A stretch of 64,000 nt of DNA from Nonlabens xylanidelens (GTDB lineage: Bacteria; Bacteroidota; Bacteroidia; Flavobacteriales; Flavobacteriaceae). Below the pieces are notes generated by a model. It did no database searches and had not been told where the DNA came from. It saw nothing but the letters and a program-made list of their open reading frames with translations. The stretch spans positions 167,753-231,752 of the forward strand of contig NZ_PTJE01000004.1 of NCBI RefSeq assembly GCF_002934445.1, in the 5' to 3' direction. Numbering within the stretch: the stretch's first letter is position 1; the number at the start of each line of letters is the position of its first letter. A program made the position numbers and the translations under genes. Positions 38,034-48,377 of this stretch are shown in pieces.

Positions 38034-39506
38034 ATGGAAAAGATTATTGAAGAAGATAAGCAAGGGACTGCTGTCGTGTTAGAACACAATGCCACCAACA
38101 CACGCAAACTCTATATAGAAAGTTACGGATGTCAGATGAATTTTTCTGATAGTGAGATAGTTGCTTCTATTCTTGCAAAAGAAGGATTCAACACTACTAA
38201 CAACATGGAGGAAGCTGATCTAGTATTAGTTAACACCTGTTCTATTAGAGACAAAGCCGAACAAACTGTACGTAAAAGATTAGAAAAATATAACCGTGTT
38301 AAGGAACGTAAGAACCCTAACATGAAAGTAGGTGTTCTAGGCTGCATGGCCGAAAGGTTGAAATCTAAGTTTCTTGAAGAAGAAAAAATAGTAGATATGG
38401 TCGTAGGACCAGATGCTTATAAAGACCTACCTAATCTCGTTGCAGAAATAGATGAAGGAAGAGATGCTGTAAATGTACTTCTATCTAAAGAAGAGACTTA
38501 TGGAGACATCGCGCCGGTAAGATTAAATTCAAATGGAGTAACTGCTTTTGTATCTATTACCAGAGGTTGTGATAACATGTGCACGTTTTGTGTAGTACCA
38601 TTTACTCGTGGTCGTGAACGCAGTCGTGACCCACATTCTATTCTAGAAGAGGTAAATGATTTATGGAATAAGGGTTTTAAAGAAATCACTTTATTAGGAC
38701 AGAATGTAGATTCTTTCTTGTGGTACGGTGGTGGTCTTAAAAAAGATTTTAAGAAAGCTAGTAAAATGGCAAAGGCCACTGCGGTAGATTTTGCTCAATT
38801 ATTACACAAAGTAGCAAACGCACATCCAGACTTAAGAATACGTTTTTCTACAAGTAATCCACAAGATATCAGTGATGATGTTTTACATGCTATTGCAGCC
38901 CATAGAAACATATGTAATTACATACACCTGCCTGTACAGTCTGGCAGCAATCGTATCTTAAAAGAAATGAACAGACTACACACTCGTGAAGAATACATGA
39001 ATCTAATAGATCGTGTACACGCTATTATACCAGAATGTGCGGTCTCTCAAGATATGATCACTGGTTTCCCAACAGAAACAGAAGAAGACCATCAAGACAC
39101 TTTAAGTCTTATGGAATATGTAAAGTATGATTATGGATTCATGTTTTCTTATTCTGAGCGACCAGGAACAATGGCAGCTCGTAAACTAGAAGACGATGTA
39201 CCTGAAGAAGTAAAAAGCAGGAGACTTAGTGAGATTATAGCCGTACAAAGAAGAACTGGTCATGAAAGAGCACAATACTTTGTAGGTAAAACAGTAGAAT
39301 GCCTCATTGAAAAGGAATCTAAAAAATCTGATCGACACTGGGCTGGAAGAAATACCCAAAACTACGTTGCTATTTTTGATAAAGAAGATTACAAAGTAGG
39401 TGAATATGTTATGGTAGAAATTACAGACTGTACAAGCGCTACTCTTAAAGGAAAAGCTATAGGGTATAGCGACATGAAAGGACCATTAACTTACGACACC
39501 GTATAA
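38034..39506 (+). CDS. miaB: tRNA-2-methylthio-N6-dimethylallyladenosine synthase MiaB
   Basis: MiaB adds a methylthio group to i6A37 of tRNAs reading UNN codons. The N-terminal UPF0004 domain has three Cys in [18 protein letters not shown] and GCMAERLK for one iron-sulfur cluster. The radical-SAM cluster is C179-x3-C183-x2-C186 ([10 protein letters not shown]), and a C-terminal TRAM domain ends the chain. I choose ATG at 38034; a TTG one codon earlier is possible. The next gene starts 1 bp after the stop. Confidence 0.96.
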   Translation: MEKIIEEDKQGTAVVLEHNATNTRKLYIESYGCQMNFSDSEIVASILAKEGFNTTNNMEEADLVLVNTCSIRDKAEQTVRKRLEKYNRVKERKNPNMKVGVLGCMAERLKSKFLEEEKIVDMVVGPDAYKDLPNLVAEIDEGRDAVNVLLSKEETYGDIAPVRLNSNGVTAFVSITRGCDNMCTFCVVPFTRGRERSRDPHSILEEVNDLWNKGFKEITLLGQNVDSFLWYGGGLKKDFKKASKMAKATAVDFAQLLHKVANAHPDLRIRFSTSNPQDISDDVLHAIAAHRNICNYIHLPVQSGSNRILKEMNRLHTREEYMNLIDRVHAIIPECAVSQDMITGFPTETEEDHQDTLSLMEYVKYDYGFMFSYSERPGTMAARKLEDDVPEEVKSRRLSEIIAVQRRTGHERAQYFVGKTVECLIEKESKKSDRHWAGRNTQNYVAIFDKEDYKVGEYVMVEITDCTSATLKGKAIGYSDMKGPLTYDTV

Positions 39507-39507
39507 T

Positions 39508-40809
39508 ATGGAAAGTGTACAATCAGTAAAACAGCGTTTTGAATTAATAGGTAATGATCCCGGCTTTAATAGAGCGATAGAAAAGTCATTACAGGTCGCT
39601 CCTACAGATATTTCTGTACTTGTTACTGGAGAGAGTGGAGTCGGTAAAGAAAGTATACCCAAAATCATACACTCACAATCTTTTAGGAAACATGCAAAAT
39701 ATATCGCTGTAAACTGTGGTGCAATCCCAGAGGGAACCATAGACTCAGAATTATTTGGTCATGAAAAAGGTGCTTTTACAGGTGCCACTTCTACTAGATC
39801 TGGATATTTTGAGGTAGCAGACGGCGGAACCATATTCCTGGACGAAGTAGGAGAATTACCGCTACCTACACAAGTACGTTTATTACGTGTATTAGAAAAT
39901 GGTGAGTTTCTTAAAGTAGGATCTTCTACCACACAAAAAACTGATGTACGCATAGTTGCAGCCACTAACGTAAGAATGTATGATGCGATTGAAAAAGGAA
40001 AATTTAGAGAAGACCTTTACTACAGACTAAGCACTGTAGAAATAGACTTACCGCCATTAAGAGAACGCAAGGGAGATATTCATTTGCTTTTCAGAAAATT
40101 TGCAAGTGATTTTGCAATGAAGTACAAGATGCCCACTTTGCGTCTAGATGAAAATGCTATCTCCATGCTTACCAATTATAGATGGAGTGGTAACATAAGA
40201 CAGTTGCGCAACATTGCAGAGCAAATAAGTGTTCTAGAAAAAGAAAGAAATATAACCGCCGCAACTTTACACAATTACTTACCAGACGCTGGTAAAAACT
40301 TACCTGCTGTTATAGGTGAGAAGAAAAAAACCGATAGTGAGTTTGCAAACGAGCGTGAGATCTTGTACAAAGTCTTATTTGACATGAAAAATGACTTGAA
40401 CGATCTCAAAAAACTCACCAATGAGTTGATGGAAAAAGGTAACGCAAAAGATGTAAGAGAAGAGAATCCTGGTTTAATTAAACGTATTTATGGGAACCAT
40501 AAAGAAAATGAGCAGGATTATGAAGACGTTATAGATAACGCATACGACTACACACAAGAAGAACACATAGCGCCTGTTCAAAAAGCAAACATAGATAATC
40601 ACTATGTAGAACCTGTACAACCTAGTAGTGACCGTTATGACTTTGCACAAGAAATAGAAGAAGAAGAATCACTTTCTCTAGCCGATAAGGAAATAGAACT
40701 GATTAAAAAATCGTTAGACAGACATAAAGGTAAAAGAAAAGCCGCTGCAGACGATCTAGGGATCTCAGAGCGCACTCTATACCGTAAAATAAAACAATAT
40801 GATCTTTAA
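39508..40809 (+). CDS. Sigma-54-dependent transcriptional activator without receiver domain
   Basis: The 433-residue protein starts almost directly with the AAA+ activator domain: Walker A GESGVGKE at residues 41-48, the sigma-54-contacting GAFTGA loop at 88-93 and Walker B GGTIFLDEVG at 106-115. A Fis-type helix-turn-helix occupies the last 40 residues (RKAAADDLGISERTLYRKI). Between them is an unusual linker of about 120 residues, partly coiled coil and partly acidic. There is no N-terminal receiver or sensor domain, so activity must be set by partners or abundance. It sits between miaB and lptE in one operon. Confidence 0.92.
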   Translation: MESVQSVKQRFELIGNDPGFNRAIEKSLQVAPTDISVLVTGESGVGKESIPKIIHSQSFRKHAKYIAVNCGAIPEGTIDSELFGHEKGAFTGATSTRSGYFEVADGGTIFLDEVGELPLPTQVRLLRVLENGEFLKVGSSTTQKTDVRIVAATNVRMYDAIEKGKFREDLYYRLSTVEIDLPPLRERKGDIHLLFRKFASDFAMKYKMPTLRLDENAISMLTNYRWSGNIRQLRNIAEQISVLEKERNITAATLHNYLPDAGKNLPAVIGEKKKTDSEFANEREILYKVLFDMKNDLNDLKKLTNELMEKGNAKDVREENPGLIKRIYGNHKENEQDYEDVIDNAYDYTQEEHIAPVQKANIDNHYVEPVQPSSDRYDFAQEIEEEESLSLADKEIELIKKSLDRHKGKRKAAADDLGISERTLYRKIKQYDL

Positions 40810-41311
40810 GAATCTACGCTTTTTAATTATTGGACTCGCTTTTTTAAGCTTAAGTTCTTGTGGGCTTTATAGTTTAAGTGGAGTAACCATACCGGCAGAC
40901 ATTAAGACCTATCAAGTAGATTACTTCGGTTATCAGGCAACCTTAGTAGAACCAGGTATAGAAAGAGATTTTAAAATAAAATTAGAAGAACTTATTCAAG
41001 ATCAATCATCTTTAAATCTAGTTACTAAAAATGGCGATTACATATATCAAGGAGAAATTACTAGATACTACATCGCTCCTATGACTGCTACCGCAAATAG
41101 TACAGCCTCTCAAAACCGATTAACTATAGAGATAAATGTACGATTTACAGACACTAAGAGAGACGAAGAGAGTTTTGAAAAGAAATACAGTTTTTTCTAT
41201 GACTACAGCGCAAATGTGCAATTACAAGGCGCTGCTCTAGAAACAGCCCTAGAGGTAATCTATGAGCAAATCACACAAGATATTGTAAACGACACACTAG
41301 CTAAATGGTAG
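40799..41311 (+). CDS. lptE: LptE-family LPS assembly lipoprotein
   Basis: LptE plugs the outer membrane LPS translocon LptD. The 170-residue protein has a lipoprotein signal with lipobox LSSC (Cys at residue 21), followed at once by GLYSLSG and a mixed alpha/beta domain; the Bacteroidota LptE family has exactly this GxYSxxG start. It overlaps the activator gene by 11 bp and the next gene by 7 bp. LptD is not in the window. Confidence 0.85.
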   Translation: MIFKNLRFLIIGLAFLSLSSCGLYSLSGVTIPADIKTYQVDYFGYQATLVEPGIERDFKIKLEELIQDQSSLNLVTKNGDYIYQGEITRYYIAPMTATANSTASQNRLTIEINVRFTDTKRDEESFEKKYSFFYDYSANVQLQGAALETALEVIYEQITQDIVNDTLAKW

Positions 41312-42204
41312 ATGTAAATCACATAAATAATGTACTTGCACAACCTGACCAGGTCACTGTAGATCATATAGCCTTGCTACAAGAGACACTTATAAAGTTC
41401 CCATATTTCCAGGCGGCTCGCAGCATTTATCTTAAAGGACTAAAAAATGAAAGCAGTCCTTTATATAATAAAGAATTACAAAGGACAGCCTCACACACTA
41501 CAGACAGATCCGTATTATTTGACTTCATCACGTCAGATTCATTTATACAGAATAAAGTTAGTGAACAAATAAAGCAACTTCGAGAAGAAGAAAAGGAAAA
41601 CGAAAATGTTGAAAATACATTATCAACTACTCCTGAAGTACTTGCTATTCAAAAACCTATAGAAGAAGACTTTAATGCCAGCACTGATTTCACGCAAGTA
41701 ACAGATATAGATCTTTTTGAAAAAAAGAAAAGCACCTCTATAGCAGATGAGCCATTAGAGTTTAACAAAAATGAAACCTATAGTTTCTCTCAGTGGTTGC
41801 AATTAACCAGTCTTCAACCTATTGATAGAACAACGCAAATTGAAGATGAAAAGCAGGTTACTTCAAAAAAAGAAGAAGAAATAAATGAAAATTTAATATC
41901 TTCAGAAATAATTCAGGAAGAAGATGATCGCGCTAGAAAGATGGCTCGCATTGATCAATTTCTTGCCGAAAAACCAAAGATAAAGCCTCGTAAATCGCCC
42001 AGTCCCTCGATTAATGTAGCAAATCAATATCAAGATCCGAGTCAATTTATGACTGAAACTCTTGCTAAAGTTTACCTTGCACAAAAAAACTATTCCAAAG
42101 CCTTGAAGGCTTATGAGATTTTAGTATTGCAACATCCAGAAAAAAGTGGTTTATTTGCAGACCAAATTCAAGAAATTAAGAATTTACAAAGTAACAACAC
42201 ATAA
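41305..42204 (+). CDS. Uncharacterised protein with C-terminal TPR-like repeat
   Basis: I do not recognise a named function. The 299-residue protein lacks signal peptide and membrane spans. Its N-terminal 70 residues are helical (VTVDHIALLQETLIKFPYF then AARSIYLKGL), the middle is acidic and low in complexity, and the last 50 residues form one tetratricopeptide-like helical pair (LAKVYLAQKNYSKALKAYEI). It is locked between lptE and secG by short overlaps, an arrangement I believe is usual in flavobacteria, so a role in envelope or export assembly is possible but unproven. Confidence 0.75.
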   Translation: MVDVNHINNVLAQPDQVTVDHIALLQETLIKFPYFQAARSIYLKGLKNESSPLYNKELQRTASHTTDRSVLFDFITSDSFIQNKVSEQIKQLREEEKENENVENTLSTTPEVLAIQKPIEEDFNASTDFTQVTDIDLFEKKKSTSIADEPLEFNKNETYSFSQWLQLTSLQPIDRTTQIEDEKQVTSKKEEEINENLISSEIIQEEDDRARKMARIDQFLAEKPKIKPRKSPSPSINVANQYQDPSQFMTETLAKVYLAQKNYSKALKAYEILVLQHPEKSGLFADQIQEIKNLQSNNT

Positions 42205-42554
42205 TGACAACATTTTATATTTTTTTAGCACTCATCGTTTTAGTAGCATTTTTACTAATAGTAGTTATCATGGTACAAAACCCTAAAGGAGGTGGTTTAT
42301 CTTCTAGCTTTGGTGGTGGCGGCACACAACAATTAGGTGGTGTAAAGAAAACAGGTGATTTTTTAGATAAAAGTACATGGATACTTTCTACTGCACTTCT
42401 TGTCCTTATACTTCTTGCTAGTACATCTTTAATTCAAGGTAAGTCTGTAAGCTCTATCCAGGTAACAGATCCTACAGCTGTAGAAAGCACAACTAACAAT
42501 ATACCTAGCGATGCTACTAACACTACTGAAGGTACAGATACTGACAGTAAATAG
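42204..42554 (+). CDS. secG: Preprotein translocase subunit SecG
   Basis: SecG is the small accessory subunit of the SecYEG channel. Two membrane helices lie at about residues 3-25 and 53-74, joined by the family loop VQNPKGGGLSSSFGGGGTQQ. The C-terminal 40 residues are Thr/Asp-rich and longer than in E. coli. Its ATG overlaps the stop of the preceding gene by one base. A strong hairpin terminator follows 27 bp after the stop. Confidence 0.94.
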   Translation: MTTFYIFLALIVLVAFLLIVVIMVQNPKGGGLSSSFGGGGTQQLGGVKKTGDFLDKSTWILSTALLVLILLASTSLIQGKSVSSIQVTDPTAVESTTNNIPSDATNTTEGTDTDSK

Positions 42555-42580
42555 TAAATCACTACATCATAAACTGACAA

Positions 42581-42611
42581 AATATCCAGCCCACAAGGCT
42601 GGATATTTTTG
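42581..42611 (+). terminator. Terminator of the miaB-secG operon
   Basis: AATATCCAGCC (42581-42591) pairs perfectly with GGCTGGATATT (42597-42607) around a five-base loop and is followed by T. Confidence 0.88.
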
Positions 42612-42696
42612 TTTACAGAAGTTTTGTCAGTGAAAATAAATTGGCATATTTATGGAACTCCCAACATCATTAATAATCAAATAAACATTTTTTAAA

Positions 42697-42972
42697 ATGG
42701 CATTAAATATTCAACCTTTATCAGACAGAGTAGTTATAGAACCAACTGCTGCAGAGCAAAAAACAGCTTCTGGTTTATATATTCCTGATACAGCAAAAGA
42801 AAAACCTCAACAAGGTAAAGTAGTTGCTGTAGGAAATGGAAAAAAAGATCACGACATGACTGTAAAAGTGGGTGATACCGTTCTTTATGGTAAATACAGT
42901 GGTACAGAATTAAAATTAGACGGTAGCGATTACCTTATCATGCGAGAGGATGATATTCTAGCGATAGTTTAA
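42697..42972 (+). CDS. groES: Co-chaperonin GroES
   Basis: The 91-residue protein is the lid of the GroEL chamber. It begins with [12 protein letters not shown], contains the mobile loop [21 protein letters not shown] (seen as TASGLYIP and KEKPQQGKV) and ends with [13 protein letters not shown]. Length and motifs are standard. It is followed by groEL after 98 bp; that gap holds one palindrome copy. Confidence 0.97.
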   Translation: MALNIQPLSDRVVIEPTAAEQKTASGLYIPDTAKEKPQQGKVVAVGNGKKDHDMTVKVGDTVLYGKYSGTELKLDGSDYLIMREDDILAIV

Positions 42973-42982
42973 TAAAATGATC

Positions 42983-42998
42983 CGCTTTCGCGAAAGCG
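42983..42998. repeat. Palindrome copy 9, between groES and groEL
   Basis: Perfect copy, 10 bp after the groES stop and 73 bp before the groEL start. Confidence 0.95.
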
Positions 42999-43058
42999 AG
43001 AACAACATCAATAATTTTAACGATTAAAAAAACAACTGTTCAAAACAGTAAATTTTAA

Positions 43059-44708
<1,650 letters not shown>

Positions 44709-44735
44709 ATTATTTTTCTTAACCTTATTTTAAAT

Positions 44736-44764
44736 AAAAGCCATCTCTTAAGAGATGGCTTTTA
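44736..44764 (+). terminator. Terminator of groES-groEL
   Basis: AAAAGCCATCTCTT and AAGAGATGGCTTTT form a perfect, nearly loopless stem centred at 44750, with T-rich sequence following. Confidence 0.85.
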
Positions 44765-44839
44765 TATTTTAATTAACTCACGTACATTGGGCTATATAAA
44801 ATATAGAATCCCAAAAACCGTTAATCATAAAACCGAACT

Positions 44840-45385
44840 ATGAAATATTTAAGTATTCTTTTTCTACTAACTTTATTAGTAAGCTGTAAAGAAGATAAAG
44901 AAATCACCACTAGCCTACCTCCTGCAAATGAAAACACCGCAGCCACTTCTACTGACCAACACGCAGATAGTAACACAGTAACCTCAGCTACAAAAAGCAA
45001 TGCAATAGTCGCTAGTGGCAGCGTTACTGATTTTTTAAAAGATATAAAGTCGTTTGCTCGATCTGAAAAAGGGAACTCTATTGAAAATTTTCAAAAACTT
45101 GCCGATGACACCGCAGCAGAAAAAATCGATATTTCAAAAGAAAACTTTGGAGAAGCTTTAAAAAAAGCTACAGATTTTAAATACATTTTTATCACCGTAG
45201 AAAACCATACAGTAGTAAAAATAGACGATGTCTCTAAGTGCAAACCATCAGGATCATGGGCAACATGTGTCCCTTATGCACAAGGCTATATTAAAAAAGG
45301 CGACATGATCTACCAAGAAGATTATGCTAATAATATAATAGGCCTACCTAACGATCAGAAACGAACGATGTATTTATTTAACTAG
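44840..45385 (+). CDS. Uncharacterised lipoprotein
   Basis: The 181-residue protein has a lipoprotein signal with lipobox LVSC (Cys at residue 17). A Thr/Ser-rich linker of about 40 residues follows, then a folded part with two Cys (KCKPSGSWATC, near residues 134-144) that could form a disulfide. I do not recognise a family. It stands alone between the groEL terminator and a later hairpin at about 45527-45556. Confidence 0.75.
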   Translation: MKYLSILFLLTLLVSCKEDKEITTSLPPANENTAATSTDQHADSNTVTSATKSNAIVASGSVTDFLKDIKSFARSEKGNSIENFQKLADDTAAEKIDISKENFGEALKKATDFKYIFITVENHTVVKIDDVSKCKPSGSWATCVPYAQGYIKKGDMIYQEDYANNIIGLPNDQKRTMYLFN

Positions 45386-45526
45386 TCTTAAATAATAAAA
45401 TGAGTTCAAAGTAAGAATTTTATCAAAAAAAAAAATTAGTGAGTTAACAAAACACCCTTGTTGCTTAATCTAAAAATGAACTTACATTAAAAAAATAGAG
45501 ATCGCTATTTTGAATCTCCTTACTAG

Positions 45527-45556
45527 AAACTCGATAATTTAATTATCGAGTTTTTT
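45527..45556 (+). terminator. Terminator downstream of the uncharacterised lipoprotein
   Basis: AACTCGATAATT and AATTATCGAGTT form a perfect stem with almost no loop, followed by seven T on the plus strand. Confidence 0.85.
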
Positions 45557-45567
45557 TGTTTTAATCT

Positions 45568-45583
45568 CGCTTTCGCGAAAGCG
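45568..45583. repeat. Palindrome copy 10, upstream of the metalloprotease gene
   Basis: Perfect copy, intergenic, 12 bp after a terminator. Confidence 0.95.
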
Positions 45584-45708
45584 GAATACGTAAGAATTCA
45601 TTTACAAAAATTAACTTTAACAGAAATTCCTATATCGCGTTAACGTCTTGTTAAGAAATATTGAGGTTTATGACAATATATTTAGGCATCAATAAAAAAA
45701 CAAAATCA

Positions 45709-48177
45709 ATGAGCAAAATTAAAATGTTGATGATGCTGCTACTAGCAGTCTTCATGACAACAAGCTGTTCTGTTTTCCAAGGGAAAAAGAAAACAGCGCC
45801 TAAGACAAGCGCAGCAGCTAAGAAACCTAAAAAAGGTGACATACAACCTTACTCAAAGGTAATCACTAAAAAAGCCAAAAGTGATGAAGGTTTATTTACC
45901 GTGCATCAAGTAGGTGAAAAGTGGTTCTATGAAATACCTGACAGCCTTTTTAATAGAGAGATGTTAATGGTAACTCGTATTGCAAAAACTGCTTCAGGCT
46001 TAGGTTTCGGAGGTGGTAAACAAAATACCCAAACCTTAAGATGGCAAAAGAAAAATAAAGACGTACTTCTAAGAGTTGTATCTCATCAAGTAGTTGCAGC
46101 AGACTCTTTACCGGTAAGTATTGCAGTAGAAAACTCAAATTTTGAACCTATTCTTTACTCTTTCCCTATTAAAGCTATAAAGAAAGACAGTGTTACTAAC
46201 AACACAGTAATAGACGTAACAGACTTCTTTACTAAGGATGTTAAGGCTATAGGTTTTCCACAAAGAGCTAGAACAAGATACAAAGTAAGTAGAGTCGACG
46301 CTACGAGATCATACATAGACACCCTACGTTCTTATCCACAAAATATAGAAACTAGACACGTAAAAACATACTTTTCTAGCGCACCACCTTCTAACAGAAG
46401 TGTGCAATCTATATCATTAGAATTAAGTAACTCTATGATACTTTTACCTAAAGTACCTATGAAGAGACGTTACTTTGACCAGCGTGTAGGATGGTTTGCT
46501 AGAGGCCAACAAGATTACGGTCTTAATGATCAGAAAACAAAAACAGTTACCTACCTAGACCGATGGAGACTTGAGGTAAGAGATGAGGACATGGCTAAAT
46601 TTAAGGCTGGTGAATTAGTAGTACCTAAAAAGCAAATCGTTTATTATATCGATCCTGCAACACCTGTTCAATGGAGAAAATATATCAAGCAAGGTATTGA
46701 AGACTGGCAAGTTGCTTTTGAAGCTGCTGGTTTTAAAGAAGCTATCATAGCAAAAGATGCACCTACCAAAGAAGAAGACCCAGAATGGAGTCCTGAAGAT
46801 GTTAGATTCTCAACGGTAAGATACTTAGCATCTCCTATTCCTAATGCAAATGGACCTCACGTAAGTGACCCAAGATCTGGAGAGATTCTAGAAAGCGACA
46901 TCAATTGGTACCACAATGTAATGACTTTATTACACAACTGGTTCTTTATACAAACGGCTGCAATTAATCCAGATGCACGTATGAATAACTTTGATGACGA
47001 GGTTATGGGACGTTTAATACGTTTTGTAAGTTCTCATGAAGTAGGTCACACACTAGGTTTACCTCATAACATGGGTAGTTCTATTGCTTACCCTGTAGAA
47101 AAATTAAGAGACCCTGCTTTTACTAAAGAATTCGGTACTGCACCATCTATTATGGATTATGCTCGTTTTAATTATATCGCACAGCCAGAAGATGGAGATG
47201 TAGCTCTTATGCCAGAAGTAGGTCCTTATGATAAATACTCTATCAAATGGGGTTACATGCCTATACCTGATAAAACTGCAATTGAAGAAAAGAAAACACT
47301 TGATAGCTGGATTCTTGAAAAGGCTGGAGATCCAGTTTACAGATTTGGTCGTCAGCAATTTGGTGTGGTAGACCATACTTCACAAACTGAAGATTTAGGG
47401 GATGACTCTATGCGTGCTAGTGAATACGGTATTAAAAACTTAAAACGTATTGTTCCTAACTTAGGTAAATGGACAGGTGAAGAAGGTGAGAACTTTGACG
47501 AGTTAGAAGGTATGTATGGTCAACTTGTAGGACAATTTAACCGTTATATGGGTCACGTTACTGGAAACATAGGTGGAGTTAAAGAAACTTACAAAGCTTA
47601 TGGCCAAGAAGGTGCTGTTTATGAGCATGCTTCAAAGGACAAACAACAACGTGCAATGGCTTTCTTACACACTCAATTATTTGATACACCAGAGTGGTTA
47701 ATCGATCAAAATATTTTCAATAAAATAGAATCTGCTGGTGGTATAGAGAGAATACGTGGTATGCAAGTACGCACACTTAATAGTGTTCTTGACTTTGGCC
47801 GTATGGCTAGACTTATGGAAAATGAAGAAGTTAACGGTAGCAATGCATATGGTTTACTTGATATGATGACTGAATTAAGAAAAGGTCTCTTCAAAGAACT
47901 ACCTAAAGGTCAAACTATTGATCGTTACCGTCGTAACCTACAACGTGCTTATGTAGAAAGACTTGAGTTTATCATGACTAATGAAGCTCCTAGAAGCCGT
48001 TTTGGTGGTACAAGAGTAGATGTAGAACAAAGCGATATTAGACCTATCGTACGTGCAGAGTTAGTTACTCTTAAAAGAGATGCTACTCGTGCAGCTAGTC
48101 GTACTAGTGATAAGTTATCTAAAATTCACCTACAAGATTTAGTAGAAAGAATTAACATGATACTTGATCCTAAGTAA
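45709..48177 (+). CDS. Secreted zinc-dependent metalloprotease lipoprotein (DUF5117/DUF5118 type)
   Basis: With the start at 45709 (MSKIKMLMM) the protein has a lipoprotein signal (TTSC, Cys near residue 20) and about 822 residues. The metzincin-like zinc site is H443-E-V-G-H447-T-L-G-L-P-H453, with a Met-turn-like SIMDYARFNY about 35 residues later. The N-terminal region resembles the DUF5118/DUF5117 domains found in large Bacteroidota metalloproteases. It is probably anchored to a membrane facing the periplasm or outside. The upstream TTG start at 45661 would bury the signal peptide and is rejected. Confidence 0.9.
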   Translation: MSKIKMLMMLLLAVFMTTSCSVFQGKKKTAPKTSAAAKKPKKGDIQPYSKVITKKAKSDEGLFTVHQVGEKWFYEIPDSLFNREMLMVTRIAKTASGLGFGGGKQNTQTLRWQKKNKDVLLRVVSHQVVAADSLPVSIAVENSNFEPILYSFPIKAIKKDSVTNNTVIDVTDFFTKDVKAIGFPQRARTRYKVSRVDATRSYIDTLRSYPQNIETRHVKTYFSSAPPSNRSVQSISLELSNSMILLPKVPMKRRYFDQRVGWFARGQQDYGLNDQKTKTVTYLDRWRLEVRDEDMAKFKAGELVVPKKQIVYYIDPATPVQWRKYIKQGIEDWQVAFEAAGFKEAIIAKDAPTKEEDPEWSPEDVRFSTVRYLASPIPNANGPHVSDPRSGEILESDINWYHNVMTLLHNWFFIQTAAINPDARMNNFDDEVMGRLIRFVSSHEVGHTLGLPHNMGSSIAYPVEKLRDPAFTKEFGTAPSIMDYARFNYIAQPEDGDVALMPEVGPYDKYSIKWGYMPIPDKTAIEEKKTLDSWILEKAGDPVYRFGRQQFGVVDHTSQTEDLGDDSMRASEYGIKNLKRIVPNLGKWTGEEGENFDELEGMYGQLVGQFNRYMGHVTGNIGGVKETYKAYGQEGAVYEHASKDKQQRAMAFLHTQLFDTPEWLIDQNIFNKIESAGGIERIRGMQVRTLNSVLDFGRMARLMENEEVNGSNAYGLLDMMTELRKGLFKELPKGQTIDRYRRNLQRAYVERLEFIMTNEAPRSRFGGTRVDVEQSDIRPIVRAELVTLKRDATRAASRTSDKLSKIHLQDLVERINMILDPK

Positions 48178-48201
48178 TTAGTTTACATTTAGAAATTCAT
48201 C

Positions 48202-48234
48202 AAAAGCCGATTCATTTAAATGAATCGGCTTTTT
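48202..48234. terminator. Terminator of the metalloprotease gene
   Basis: AAAAGCCGATTCATTT and AAATGAATCGGCTTTT form a perfect 32-base palindrome followed by T. The same stem sequence recurs at 49838-49862. Confidence 0.88.
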
Positions 48235-48377
48235 CTATTCAATAAAATCAACTGAATAGATATCATAATCCACACTTAAAAGCTATTTATTTATATTTGA
48301 TTCCTAACCATATTCACTTTACTTCCTACTCCATCCTTAAACTATATTAAGAAGAAAACGAATATTCCAATTAAAAT

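Larger units (their letters stand above)
45386..45708. other. Intergenic region with terminator and palindrome
   Basis: No gene is visible here. It holds the hairpin at 45527-45556 and a palindrome copy at 45568-45583, only 12 bp apart. The first 140 bases are A/T-rich and unexplained; the long gap between the lipoprotein stop and the hairpin could be a 3' untranslated region. Confidence 0.5.

Noticed and set aside
45661..45708. TTG start for the metalloprotease
   Set aside because: It would add 16 residues before a good lipoprotein signal peptide that starts at ATG 45709.
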